64,000 bases of DNA from assembly GCA_013396995.1 (NCBI GenBank), contig VWZP01004511.1, positions 62,001 to 126,000 on the forward strand. The letters are read 5' to 3'. Below are positions 55,166 through 64,000 of this stretch, piece by piece. Numbering within the stretch: the first letter of the stretch is position 1; each line of letters opens with the position of its first letter. This DNA is from Dicaeum eximium (taxonomy: Eukaryota > Chordata > Aves > Passeriformes > Dicaeidae). The translations under genes were made by a program, and so were the position numbers. The notes under the pieces were generated by a model. That model was not told the origin of the DNA, searched no databases, and saw only the letters and a program-made list of their open reading frames with translations.

Positions 55166-55400
55166 CGCTTGCCTCCGTGTCCCCTTAATAACGGGCCCGA
55201 ATCCCGTGTTCTGGTGTGAATTATGTGCACAAAACACAATTTGCTTTGCTAATGGTATTTGGCCATTTTGGTGCCGGGGAACTTTTCAGAAATCATTACC
55301 ATGCACTCGGCTCTTTAGATTTTTTTTCCTCTCTTCTGAGGCAATTTGTCAGAAGGGATTTTTTGACAATTTCACTGAACCATGCTCGAGAGCACGTTAA
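55166..55400. promoter_or_regulatory. Candidate conserved non-coding block
   Basis: Repeat-free: CCTTAATAACGGGCCCG, ACAAAACACAATTTGC, TTTGCTAATGGTATTTGGCC, GGCAATTTGTCAGAAGGG, TTTTTGACAATTTCACTG. Abuts the 54-55 kb CpG-rich region. Confidence 0.47.
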
Positions 55401-56689
55401 CCCCTCCAGAGCTTTCTCCTCTGCTCTGCTTTCTCTTGGGTTTGCTCCTGCTGCCTTGGCGAGGGGCAGGGGGGAGCTGCAGGGATCACTGGATGCACGG
55501 ATAGCTCTCAGCTCATGGGGCTCCACTTCCAAAATCCTCCTTGACATCCTCAGTGCCTCCAAATCCTCAGCTCTGCAGATGAGTTTCTCTCATTCCCCAG
55601 GGACACCTAAACAAGGGGATAATTGCAGCACAACTGGGAGGGATGGCTCCAGAAGCACTGAACTGGGGAGCACCCCTGAGCACCAGGTGCCTCCTAGCTC
55701 CCTGAGGAGGTTGGACACAGAGAGCTTCCAGTTCTCATCCCCAAAAAACCTCTTACATGAGCCTCTTCTGGAGGGATTTTTAGAAGGTATATGAATTCCA
55801 GGGTGGAATTAGGCCTTTAGACATCTGAAATGGGAAAGGTTTCAGGGTTATCCCAGCGACTCTGATTTTCCTAACAGGCTTTTGGGCCTTCCAGGTGCTG
55901 AGTAATTCCCACTGCTGGGAAGCAGACTTGAGAACCTCCATCAGCCTCAGACACATTCCAGGGCTTTGCTGCTACATGCAGGCCAAGGCTTTTCCTGTGG
56001 GAATACAGAGCCACTGAAGGTGCTGAAGGTGGGGATGGAGGTGGCCAGGGAGGGAAGGGCTGCTGGGAGCTCTCCGGAGCCAATCCCATCCATGTTGGAG
56101 AGCCCTGGAAAGCTGGGAGTGCTTGCCCCATGTGCCTCAGTCAGGGGAGGGAAGCAAAGATTTCCCTGCTGTTGCTTTGCCTGAAAACTCATAAAATCCT
56201 GGAATGGCTTGGCTTGGAAAGGAGCTGAAAGATCACCTGCACCCCATTAATTACGGGCTGGCTTAACAAACCCTTCTCCCACCCACTGCACACTGTGGAT
56301 GTTTTTCCAGAGCTGGGGCTCCTGCAGCCACTGCTGCTGCTCTTTGGAAAGATCTTGGGATGTGCCAACACGTCCTGCTGTTTCCTGAGAGTGGGAATGT
56401 GTTCAGAATCTTCCCAGGGCCCTGTCCTACATCTGCAGGAGCTGCTGGAATTCCCTTGGAGCGCTCACGGCCACTGAAACCCACCCACACTGCCAAATTT
56501 ACCCACATCCATATTTCCATTGCCCAGTCCTGCAGGGCCTGGGCTGCCTTGGAATGACATCCCCTGGAATGACATCCCCAGGAGGTTGCAGATGCTGGAA
56601 CAGGCAGTGGGGACATCCAACCTCAGAGCTGCGACATCTGTGGCTGGTTTTAGGGGAGGGACCCTTGGCTGAGCAGGGCCATCAGGGTC
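55401..56689. other. Non-coding stretch, nothing recognised
   Basis: No repeat family or exon was recognised. A 192-codon plus frame (55216-55794) has no domain. Confidence 0.5.
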
Positions 56690-56915
56690 AGGTTGGAAAA
56701 GATTCCTCCCTGTGAGGGTGGGCAGGCCCTGGCACAGGGTGCCCAGAGCAGCTGTGGCTGCCCCTGGATCCCTGGCAGTGCCCAAGGCTAGGTTGGACAT
56801 TGGGGCTTGGAGCAGCCTGGGACAGTGGGAGGTGTCCCTGCCATGGCAGGGGTGGAATGGGATGGGCTTTAAGGTCCCTTCCAACCCAACCCATTCCATG
56901 ATTCTGAGATTCCCA
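56690..56915 (+). mobile_element. CR1 LINE 3' end
   Basis: Sense text GTGAGGGTGGGCAGGCCCTG, TGCCCAGAGCAGCTGTGGC, CCTGGATCCCTGGCAGTGCC, CCCTGCCATGGCAGGGG, TCCCTTCCAACCCAACCC, and the terminal CATTCCATGATTCTGAG. Same sub-family as the 22-kb copy, opposite strand. Confidence 0.95.
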
Positions 56916-57989
56916 CAGTTCTCAGATGGCTGCAGCATCCCTTCCCCACCTGTTGGCTGTGCCAGCCTGCTCAGAGCTGCTCTGAGGTGACAACAGCCCT
57001 TTGTTATTCCTCATTGTTCCAGGAATTCCTGTCACCTGCCCAGCTTATATCCAAATGAGAACCAAACAAGGTGAGTTTGGGTATGGATTGCTGAGCTCTC
57101 CCCTGGAGCAATGTTTGTTTTCTCCAGGGGGTGCTGCCAGGCTCCAGGGCTCTTCTTGGTCTCTGTGATTCCCTGGGATGTGCTGGGGGGATTCCACCAC
57201 GGGAAGGGGTTTGTCCCTGCAGGTCCTTGAAATCCAGTGTGCTGCCCTGTGGAGTTGCTGCTGGATCCAGCACAGCCAGCAGCTCCAGGCAGGGTGAATT
57301 GCCTGGAATTCTGCTGAGCTGAGCACTCTGCACTCACCTGGAGATGCCCCGGCTTTATTGGGCACTCTATTTCCCCCATTGCCTATTATTGTATCGGGTG
57401 TCCTCCTCTTTTGTGGACTCCAGAATCTCAACACTGCTGGAGTTTCAGCCCCTCTGGCACCCCAGGAGCTGCAGGATGGAGATGCACTGAGAGAACATCA
57501 GATAAGCTGCCCAGAATCCTCCATCTTGTGGTTTCTCATTACAAATTCACCAGTTAACCTCTCTGTGATCACATTCCACTCAGGAAAACCAGGCCCCAGC
57601 GCAAGGATTTTCCATTTCCAGAGCAGTTTGCTGCTGCTGTGGCCACAGAGCTGGGCAGGGAAATGAGCTGGGAAAGCTCTCATGCTGTGAAAGCGCGGAA
57701 ATATTGGGAATGTCACTTTGCTACAGCATCACTCACTGAAGGAGCCAAATCCCTGCTGTGGCAGCTCTGGGAGGACAAATCCTGCCTTTCCCCATGAACT
57801 CAGTGTTTGGGATTGTTGAGGTTTGGTTTCCAGCACAGGCTGTGGCCTCTTGACCCCACCAGCCCCAGGTGCGATCCCCCATGAAAAGCCTGGTGTGGTT
57901 TGGAAGCCCTGAGCTGTCCCCAAGGACCTTGGGGACATCAGGGACACCAGGGATTTGCCTCTTCCCATGGACACCTTGGCAAGGTGACA
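56916..57989. other. Non-coding stretch, nothing recognised
   Basis: No repeat family or exon was recognised. Confidence 0.5.
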
Positions 57990-58265
57990 TCAATTAGGGC
58001 ACCCAGCTCCTTGGAAGATTTACCCAAGTTAATCAGTCCATCGTTAATCACTCAATTAAAAGATTTCAAACACAATTGAAAGCCAAACATCTCTTCAAAT
58101 TCTAACTGAAATAAGTCAGATTGAATCCTTGGAAAATCACCTGGACTAAAGGAATTTAGGAACCCACTGGATTTTCAGTGCTGCTCATAGCACCAAAAAT
58201 ATTGATTTTTAATTATACTTTTTAACTTGAAAAGGCAAAATAATTTAGATTAAACTGAAGACACC
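57990..58265. promoter_or_regulatory. Candidate conserved non-coding block
   Basis: AT-rich, repeat-free: CCAAGTTAATCAGTCCATCG, TTAATCACTCAATTAAAAG, AAATATTGATTTTTAATTAT, TTTAGATTAAACTGAAG. Multiple TAATC and ATTAA words (bicoid-class and homeodomain-like). Confidence 0.43.
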
Positions 58266-58473
58266 AGACACCACAACACAGCCCAGGCTGGCTCTGAACT
58301 ATCAGCAATCTCCTGCCCCACTTCCATATCTTTTTGGGTTGGTCCTTCTCTGGATTCTGTCAGAGAAGTCCAGAGAAGTGCATACAACACAAGTGTGGGG
58401 AAGGACACAGAGATTCCACTGTTCCCTGCAGAAATTCTGATTTTCACACTGGGGGACATCCTGGTGTCACCTC

Positions 58474-58590
58474 CTCAGCCTGGAGAGCTCAGGGGATGCT
58501 CCTGGAGAGCTGAGAGGATGTTCCTGGAGAGTTCAGGGAATGCTCCTGGAGAGCTGAGGGGATGCTCCTGGACAGCTGAGGGAACGCTCC
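58474..58590. repeat. 22-bp x ~5 minisatellite
   Basis: Units CTGGAGAGCTGAGGGGATGC with TC, and GTTCAGGGAATGCTC or CAGCTGAGGGAACG variants. Confidence 0.93.
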
Positions 58591-59149
58591 TGGGAAGCAG
58601 CTGCAGACATTCCCTGGCACGCACAGCCGGGGTGAGGGTTCAGGGACCCTCCTTGTCCCAGCTCCTGTTTTCCTCATGCCAAGGATGGCACCTCTGCCTC
58701 CAGCTGCTGCTGCCTTGTTGGATTCCTGGTGCCTTCCTGGATGTCTTCTCAATCCCTTCCTTCCTCATCTCTTGTGTCACTTAGCTTTGATCCCTCCTTG
58801 CTCCCACTTTTCCAGCCTCTCCATCCACTCCTCCTCTCAGTTCAAGAGGAAGCACCTGGAAGAGGAGCCCACCCTGTCAGCGTTCCTGTGCCTCCCACCT
58901 GCTGGCAGCTCCTCCATGCCCATTTTCCCTCAGGGAATGGCAGCCCCTGCCCTCTCCAGGCAGCTGCTCCCTGTGACAGCTCGGGCTGCTGAGTTGCACC
59001 GTCAGGCGTTTGTCACTCGACATCTTGATCGCTGTCACTTGGGTGATCCTGAGAGCTGCTCCCAGCCATGTCCCACTCCCTTGGGATTCTGCTGCATCCT
59101 TCCTGACCTGCTCGTGCAGGGATAATCACATCAGGGAGCTGGGGAAGGG
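58591..59149. other. Non-coding stretch, nothing recognised
   Basis: No repeat family or exon was recognised. Confidence 0.5.
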
Positions 59150-59425
59150 CTGGACTGGGAGCAGAGGTTCCTCTGGCCAGCAGTGAGTGATTAACGAGGG
59201 CTGCGGTAATTGGGGTGATGCCCCTGTGCCTGTCCCACGTTCCAGGGCTGATGGTTGATAGCTGTGGGCAGAGCTGCTCTCCCGGGAGCTCCTCCATGTG
59301 ATAATGCACCACAGGGGAAGGTTCTTCCCTTTGTTTGCCTTAAATGAGTTGCAGAATAATTTCATTTTGTTCGTACATAATGGGAAGTCGGGAATAATCA
59401 CTCACTAATCACTTTCCCGGTGCTA
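59150..59425. promoter_or_regulatory. Candidate conserved non-coding block
   Basis: Repeat-free: GAGTGATTAACGAGGGCTGC, GGTAATTGGGGTGATG, GCAGAATAATTTCATTTTGT, GTACATAATGGGAAG and ATCACTCACTAATCAC. Motif-based. Confidence 0.42.
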
Positions 59426-59799
59426 GGCCTGGCTCTGCAAAGCTCTCCCCACATCCCTCTTCACTCGTCTCTCTTCAAGGCCAAAGCTTTTATTGTTTGT
59501 CTCCACACAAGAGAATGTCTGTGCTTCCAGCTGGGGATGATGTTCCCCTGCTCCATGGTGCTCCCAGAGGTGCTGCACCCTCAGCACCCACCCAGTGCCG
59601 CTTCCCTGTCCCCCCAGCTGTGTCACCTGCCACCCTGGAGATGTCACAAGGTCAGCAGGGCTCTATTCTGGGGGGAAGCCTCCACTTCCCTTGTTGGGAG
59701 AGCCAAAGCAGAGCCCAGTTTTCACCCCTGGCTTGTGTCTGGCTGCCAGGAGGGACCCGTGCCCAGGGACAGATCCTAGAAATTGGTGAAACACAGAAA

Positions 59800-60185
59800 A
59801 TCACCTTGTTCCACCCCAGCCATGGCAGGGACACCTTCCACTGTCCCAGGCTGCTCCAAGCCTCATCCAACCTGGCCTGGGACACTGCCAGGGATCCAGG
59901 GACAGCCACAGCTGCTCTGGGAATTCCAGCCCAGAGCCCCCACCACCCTCCCAGCCAGGAATTCCTTCTCAATATCCCATCCATCCCTGCCCTCTGGCAG
60001 TGGGAGCCATTCCCTGTCTCCTGTCTCTCCATCCCTTGTCCCCAGTCCCTCTCCAGCTCTCCTGGAGCCCCTTTAGGCTCTGGAAAGGGCTCTGAGCTCT
60101 CCCTGGAGCCTTCTCCTTCTCCAGGTGAGCACCCCCAGCTCTCCCAGCCTGGCTCCAGAGCAGAGGGGCTCCAGCCCTGGGAGGA
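59800..60185 (-). mobile_element. CR1 LINE 3' fragment (~385 bp)
   Basis: Antisense text CCATGGCAGGGACACCTTCC, CCAGGCTGCTCCAAGCC, CAGGGATCCAGGGACAGCC, AATATCCCATCCATCCCTGC, CTTGTCCCCAGTCCCTCTCC, CTCCTGGAGCCCCTTTAGGC, GGTGAGCACCCCCAGCTCTC. The 3' end proper is decayed (AAACACAGAAAATCACC). Confidence 0.94.
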
Positions 60186-61139
60186 TCCCAACCCCAGATG
60201 AACAGGCATGGGATGATCTCCCTGGTGACATTTGGGTCTCCAAGCACAGCAAGGGAGTGACTCCAGCTCCAGCTGCACGGAGCACTGCCAGAGCAGGTGC
60301 CAGGGCAGGAGTGAGGACCTGCAGCTCTCCCTGTCCCCTCCAGGGAAGCCTGGAGCCAATCCCTGCCCTGGCTGTGCCCAGAGAGCTCTGACAGGAGGGA
60401 CAATGGCTCGGAAATGTGCCTTAAATTTGGAATTAAAGCGCATTTGCTCCTCTGAAAGGGATGGCGGGATCTCCCCTCTGTGGAATTCTCTCTCCCTCTC
60501 CTCTGGGATGCCAGCCCTGGTGGCACTGCCTTGCGCAGCAATGGCACCGCAGGGGTGGCACCGGAGCCTGCACGAGGAATCGTGTCCGAACCTGGGTACC
60601 ACAGCAACGGCAGCTTCGCTCCAAGGTGATTTTGCTGGGAATATTCCCAGCAAATGGCCGGGATAAGGGGGTTTGGCAAAGCGGCCTCACAGGAACTGGA
60701 GGGGGAGCAGGGCTGGAGGGGTGCTGAGGAGCAGAGAGGAGTTTGTGCCATGGGGCTGTGAGGGAAGCGCTCCTGCTGTCCCTGTCCCTGTGCAGGGGGC
60801 CAGGACAGGGCAGGGCTGGGGCTAGCAAGGACTGAGGGGTCCCAGACACCAACCAGGGCAGGAGGGTCTGGCAGCACTGCCAAGGTGCCTTTGGGGATGG
60901 AGCTGGGCACAGGGTGGGAGCCAGGGCGTTTCCCAGGCCTGGCAATCCCTGGAAATTTTGGTAGGCCAATTTGGGAATTTGGCCAGGGGCAATAGGATCA
61001 AATCCAAACGGGAGCTCCTGAAAGAGCCCTCGGGGGCTCAGCCAAAGACGTCTGGGGAGACACAGAGTCATTTTCTGGCTCAGAAAGGGGCACCAGGGCC
61101 GGGGTGAAGGGAGCTGGCAGCACACACGGGGCTCCAGCG
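60186..61139. other. Non-coding stretch, GC-rich
   Basis: Frames of about 300 codons on the minus strand overlap each other and the CR1, with no domain. Nothing recognised. Confidence 0.45.
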
Positions 61140-61420
61140 AGAGCCGTGCCCGTGTGGCCACACCAGCAGAGGACTCTGATTCGATTTCTTCGGCAATTTC
61201 TTCAGCTGGATTTCTTCCAGGGGTCCCTCCTGCAGATTTGAGAAGGCTGGGCAGTGCAGTAGGATGTGCCGGGGCGGGATTTTTGTCTGCCTGCCCATGC
61301 CAGCAGTGCCTGGAGGCTATCGATGCCCGATCAATAACGAGCTGCAAAGCCTCGAGCCGGCTGGGGGGAGCTGCTGGTCCTTCTCCTCATGCGGGATAAA
61401 AACCGTGTCTAGGCCCGGCT
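61140..61420. promoter_or_regulatory. Weak candidate conserved block
   Basis: Repeat-free with runs such as CTGATTCGATTTCTTCGGCA, GCAATTTCTTCAGCTGG, GGCTATCGATGCCCGATCAA and TAACGAGCTGCAAAGCC. Contains CTATCGATGCCCGATCAATA, overlapping GATC/ATCGAT words. Evidence is slight. Confidence 0.28.
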
Positions 61421-62439
61421 GCTGGCTTGGCTTCTCTTAGGTTTTTGGTGTGGTTTTTTGTTTGTTTGGTTTGGGATTTTTTGTTTAAATTTCATTGATT
61501 TCCTTTGTTGTTAATGGGCTGCTCGGTGCCGGGCAGGGCGGGCAGGGAAGGAGAGCGATTCTTGGAATTCCGTGTTCTAGGAGTGGTCTTGGGAGGGGTG
61601 GGGGGAACAAGCAGAGCTGCAAAGGTCACAGCGCAGCCTCTGGGCACATCTGGCTGGCACGAAGCCTCTGCCCGCTGCCAGCAGCTCCTGCCAGTCCCTG
61701 GGCGCTGCTGCCGTCCCCACAGCGGGCTGGGACATTGTGGCAGAGCTGGAGCGAGCACTGGAGCAGGATGAGGGCAGGAGCCAGCGCAGCGGCCGAGCCA
61801 GGGCTGGCGCTCCTGTGGCAGCTGCAGCTGGTACCGGAGGGCACAGGATGCCACCCCACCAGCCAGTCCCGCGAGCAGGGACATCCTGCTGGTGCCAGCT
61901 GGGCTTTGCGGTGTTCTGAGCTCCGAGCAGAGGGAGCAGGAGGTGGAAATGCCCCCTGTTCTCCCCTCTCCCAAGGCAGGGTGGTGTTTTCGCCCCCTGT
62001 GCCCGGCACAGTGAGCTGGGTGTGGGGAATGCAAACCTCTGATCATTCCCCCATCTCCCCCCGCAAAAAAAAGTCCAAAGTGCACCCTCAGTCAACAGAG
62101 GGCTGAGATTCTGCTTTCATCAGCCGACGGGAGGCACAGAGCAGGCCTCAGGTGCGAGGCCAAAGCAAACAGCAAAGGGCAAAGTCGGAGCTGGGTGGAT
62201 TTGTTTGCCGAGTGAAGGGTTTGGGCACAGGGATGATGCCACAGGTGAGCTGGGAGCGTCCCCAGGCTGTGCAAATGCCAGCAGGAAAAGGGAACACCAT
62301 GTGGAAATGAAGAGGCTGCTGGAGAAGAGGGAAAAATGTGCCGGTTGTGCCAAGAGAGGGTGTGAGAAGTGGCAGCAAGCCCTGCCCCCGAGTCCCAGGA
62401 GGTCCCGGCCATCCAGGATACTGCCCCTTTAAAATGTGG
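61421..62439. other. Non-coding stretch with a T/G-rich run
   Basis: A T/G-rich tract at about 61440-61490 (GGTTTTTTGTTTGTTTGG) is low complexity. The rest is GC-rich with overlapping empty frames. Confidence 0.45.
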
Positions 62440-63210
62440 GGGGAAAAAGACCCAAATGAGGAGCCGGCTGAAAATTAGTAGAGCAGAAAACTCCAAATGA
62501 TGCAGAGCTAATTCCTTAAGTGTCAGACTGGCTGCCAGACCCTCCGCTTCTCAGCCCGCTGGCCCCGCAGCACCCCCGGGCAAGCAGGGGGGCGAGTGGG
62601 GCCACTCACCACCCCCCGGGCCCGGGAGCAGCCCCTGGGGTCCCCCGCGGTCCCCTGGGTCACTCCGTGCCACACCCGGGCTCCTGTCCCCGCCTGCAGC
62701 CGCGTGGCATCGCCCCCACCCTGGCGAGAGGGCAGGGGAAGTTTTTTAATATATTTTTATTGGTGTGTAAATTTCTTTTCTCTCCCCACCGGCTCGGATC
62801 GATGTTTGCAGTTTACTGAAGTCCCAGGCACACAGATTAAATCCTCTGCCTCTATTACACGAGATGGGCTTTTATTCTCCCTCTGATCACTCGGAAATAA
62901 ACAGTGGGAGAGGAGAGGGGGGCAGGCAGGAGGCGGGGAGGGGGCGAACCAATTTCAGAGCTGTTTATTCCCTACCAGCCCTGCAGCTCCCAGGCATTAA
63001 ACAAGTCGCTTATCCTGCAAGCTGCTCCAGCCCGGCCTTCCCCGTCCCCCTGCCCTCCTGCTCGCTCTTCCCTTCCCCTCTCCTCTCCCCCTTGCTCTCC
63101 CTCCCCCGTTATTTTTAAAAGAACAATAATAATTAGGCAGAGCAGCCTCTAACACAATTGTTTCAGCCTGAGCAGGCAATTAGGACAGGCGGAGCGAGGC
63201 TAATGAACGG
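62440..63210. promoter_or_regulatory. Candidate regulatory cluster with SOX and homeodomain words
   Basis: Three repeat-free AT-rich parts: 62450-62525 (GAAAATTAGTAGAGC, GAGCTAATTCCTTAAGTG), 62740-62900 (TTTTTTAATATATTTTTATT, CACACAGATTAAATCC) and 63110-63205. The last holds GAACAATAATAATTAGG (63121-63137), the palindrome ACAATTGT (63154-63161), GGCAATTAGG and GCTAATGAACG. Pyrimidine-rich and CpG-rich DNA surrounds them. Confidence 0.5.
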
Positions 63211-63214
63211 TGCA

Positions 63215-63765
63215 TCGGTTCCCCCGGCCGTGCCCCCACATCCCGGCAGACGTGTGGCTGCTCCGCCGAGCTGCGCCTCCCGACGCGGGCAGGGGGCACG
63301 GTGCCAGCTCAGACCCCAGGGACAGGGGCACGGTGCCAGCTCAGCCCCCAGGGACAGGGGGCACGGTGCCAGCTCAGCCCCCAGGGACAGGGGGCACAGT
63401 GCCACCTCAGCCTCCCTGGGCCAAGGGCACGGTGCCAGCTCAGCCCTCAGGGCCAGGGGGTGGGCACGGAGCTGTGGCCGAGCTGCCAGTCTGTGACTTT
63501 GGCACGGGGACACAAGTGGCAGCGAGCAGAGCCGAGGCTCCTGGGTGCTGCCACCCTGGAGTGGCCCAGCAGGGCGAGGGACACGGGGGGCGCGGGGCCC
63601 GCGGGTGACGGCGCAGGGGTGCTGCTGCGGTGGCTGCGCACAGACGAGGCGCCGGACCCGGGGCCAGGCAGCTGCGCTGAAATATTCATGCCAAGCTGGC
63701 TCGGAAGGCAGCAGGATTTCTTGGAAACTCGCTGCGCCTCCTAAATGGAGCTGTCTGCTCGGCAC
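63215..63765. other. CpG-rich patch with embedded array
   Basis: CG-dense on both sides of the 36-bp array (GAGCTGCGCCTCCCGACGCG, GGGGGGCGCGGGGCCCGCGG, GACGAGGCGCCGGACCCGGG). Adjacent to the SOX/homeodomain cluster. No first exon recognised. Confidence 0.43.
63293..63456. repeat. ~36-bp x 4.5 minisatellite
   Basis: Units GGGCACGGTGCCAGCTCAGC then CCCCAGGGACAGGG. Each unit contains GGCACGGTGCC, a near-palindrome able to form a hairpin. Long open frames on both strands are translations of this array. Confidence 0.95.
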
Positions 63766-64000
63766 GGCTGCCCGGGCATGCCAGGGGCAGGAGCGGTGTC
63801 CACCTGTGCCAGGGGACATTCCCGCAGTGTCCGAGGGTGTGGAGCCTGGCCCTCGCTGCTGGTGTCCCACGGGGACAGGGGCCAGCCCTCGGGGACAGTG
63901 CAGTGCCATAATCCCACGGCAGGGATGCTCTGGGAGCAGCTGGTCCCAAGTTAGGCTGGGCCTAATGTGGAGGGACAGCAGTGTCCCTGTGCAGGGTGAT
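63766..64000. other. Non-coding tail, nothing recognised
   Basis: GC-rich sequence to the window end. Nothing recognised. Confidence 0.45.

Noticed and set aside
54281..55237. 318-codon minus-strand frame
   Set aside because: It lies in stop-poor CpG-rich DNA, with no recognisable domain, no splice logic and equally open overlapping frames.
59652..60653. 333-codon minus-strand frame
   Set aside because: Much of it is a CR1 fragment read outside its own ORF.
60433..61347. 304-codon minus-strand frame
   Set aside because: Pro/Ser/Leu-rich translation of GC-rich DNA; no domain and other frames equally open.
63163..63909. 248-codon minus-strand frame with repeated CPLSLGAELAP-like units
   Set aside because: The repetition is the translation of the 36-bp minisatellite.
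1..64000. Search for tRNA, rRNA, known ncRNA and intact endogenous viral genes
   Set aside because: No cloverleaf with A and B boxes, no rRNA-like text and no gag/pol-like frame was recognised by eye. Covariance-model and translated searches could not be run.

Overview
This window looks like bird nuclear DNA, most likely from a passerine draft assembly. The evidence is at least twenty truncated CR1 LINE fragments with the avian 3' signature, many GC-rich minisatellites, runs of N that mark assembly gaps, and long ORF-like frames with no recognisable protein domain. The passerine assignment rests on a remembered resemblance of the CR1 sub-family wording and is an inference.

I found no protein-coding exon, tRNA, rRNA or known ncRNA that I can support. 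The open frames in the window are explained by GC-rich stop-poor sequence, by CR1 3' ends read in a non-native frame, or by tandem repeats. The best description is a non-coding (intergenic or intronic) interval.

Layout. 1-8 kb: a degenerate T-rich minisatellite, two oppositely oriented CR1s, an AT-rich candidate conserved block (1.64-2.31 kb), a CpG-rich patch with a 9-bp repeat (3.2-3.6 kb), another CR1 and a 27-bp-class minisatellite (7 kb). 8-16 kb: six CR1 fragments, one with an internal 71-bp duplication, a perfect 16-bp x4 array, and a GATA/E-box/GATA palindrome at 13.93 kb. 16-26 kb: the richest run of AT-rich candidate regulatory blocks (16.5, 17.5, 21.5, 23.1-24.4 and 25.3-25.7 kb), separated by CR1s. 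26-31 kb: a young CR1 next to a much older CR1-like fragment, then a CR1 carrying an expanded internal minisatellite. 32-45 kb: CpG-rich DNA, more candidate blocks, 19-bp and 18-bp arrays, and a gap abutting the 18-bp array. 45-64 kb: candidate blocks at 45.1, 48.7, 52.9, 54.2, 55.2, 58.1, 59.2 and 62.4-63.2 kb, a 30-bp array, CpG-rich islands at 54-55 and 63.2-63.7 kb, and a few CR1s.

How it may work together (inference): many AT-rich, repeat-free blocks with homeodomain-, octamer-, SOX- and GATA-type words, set in GC-rich repeat-laden DNA, suggest the non-coding flank or introns of a developmental regulator. I cannot name the gene. Recognisable CR1 fragments are mostly on the minus strand (17 minus, 6 plus by my count). 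Conservation of the candidate blocks was not measured; it is judged from base composition, absence of repeats and motif content only.
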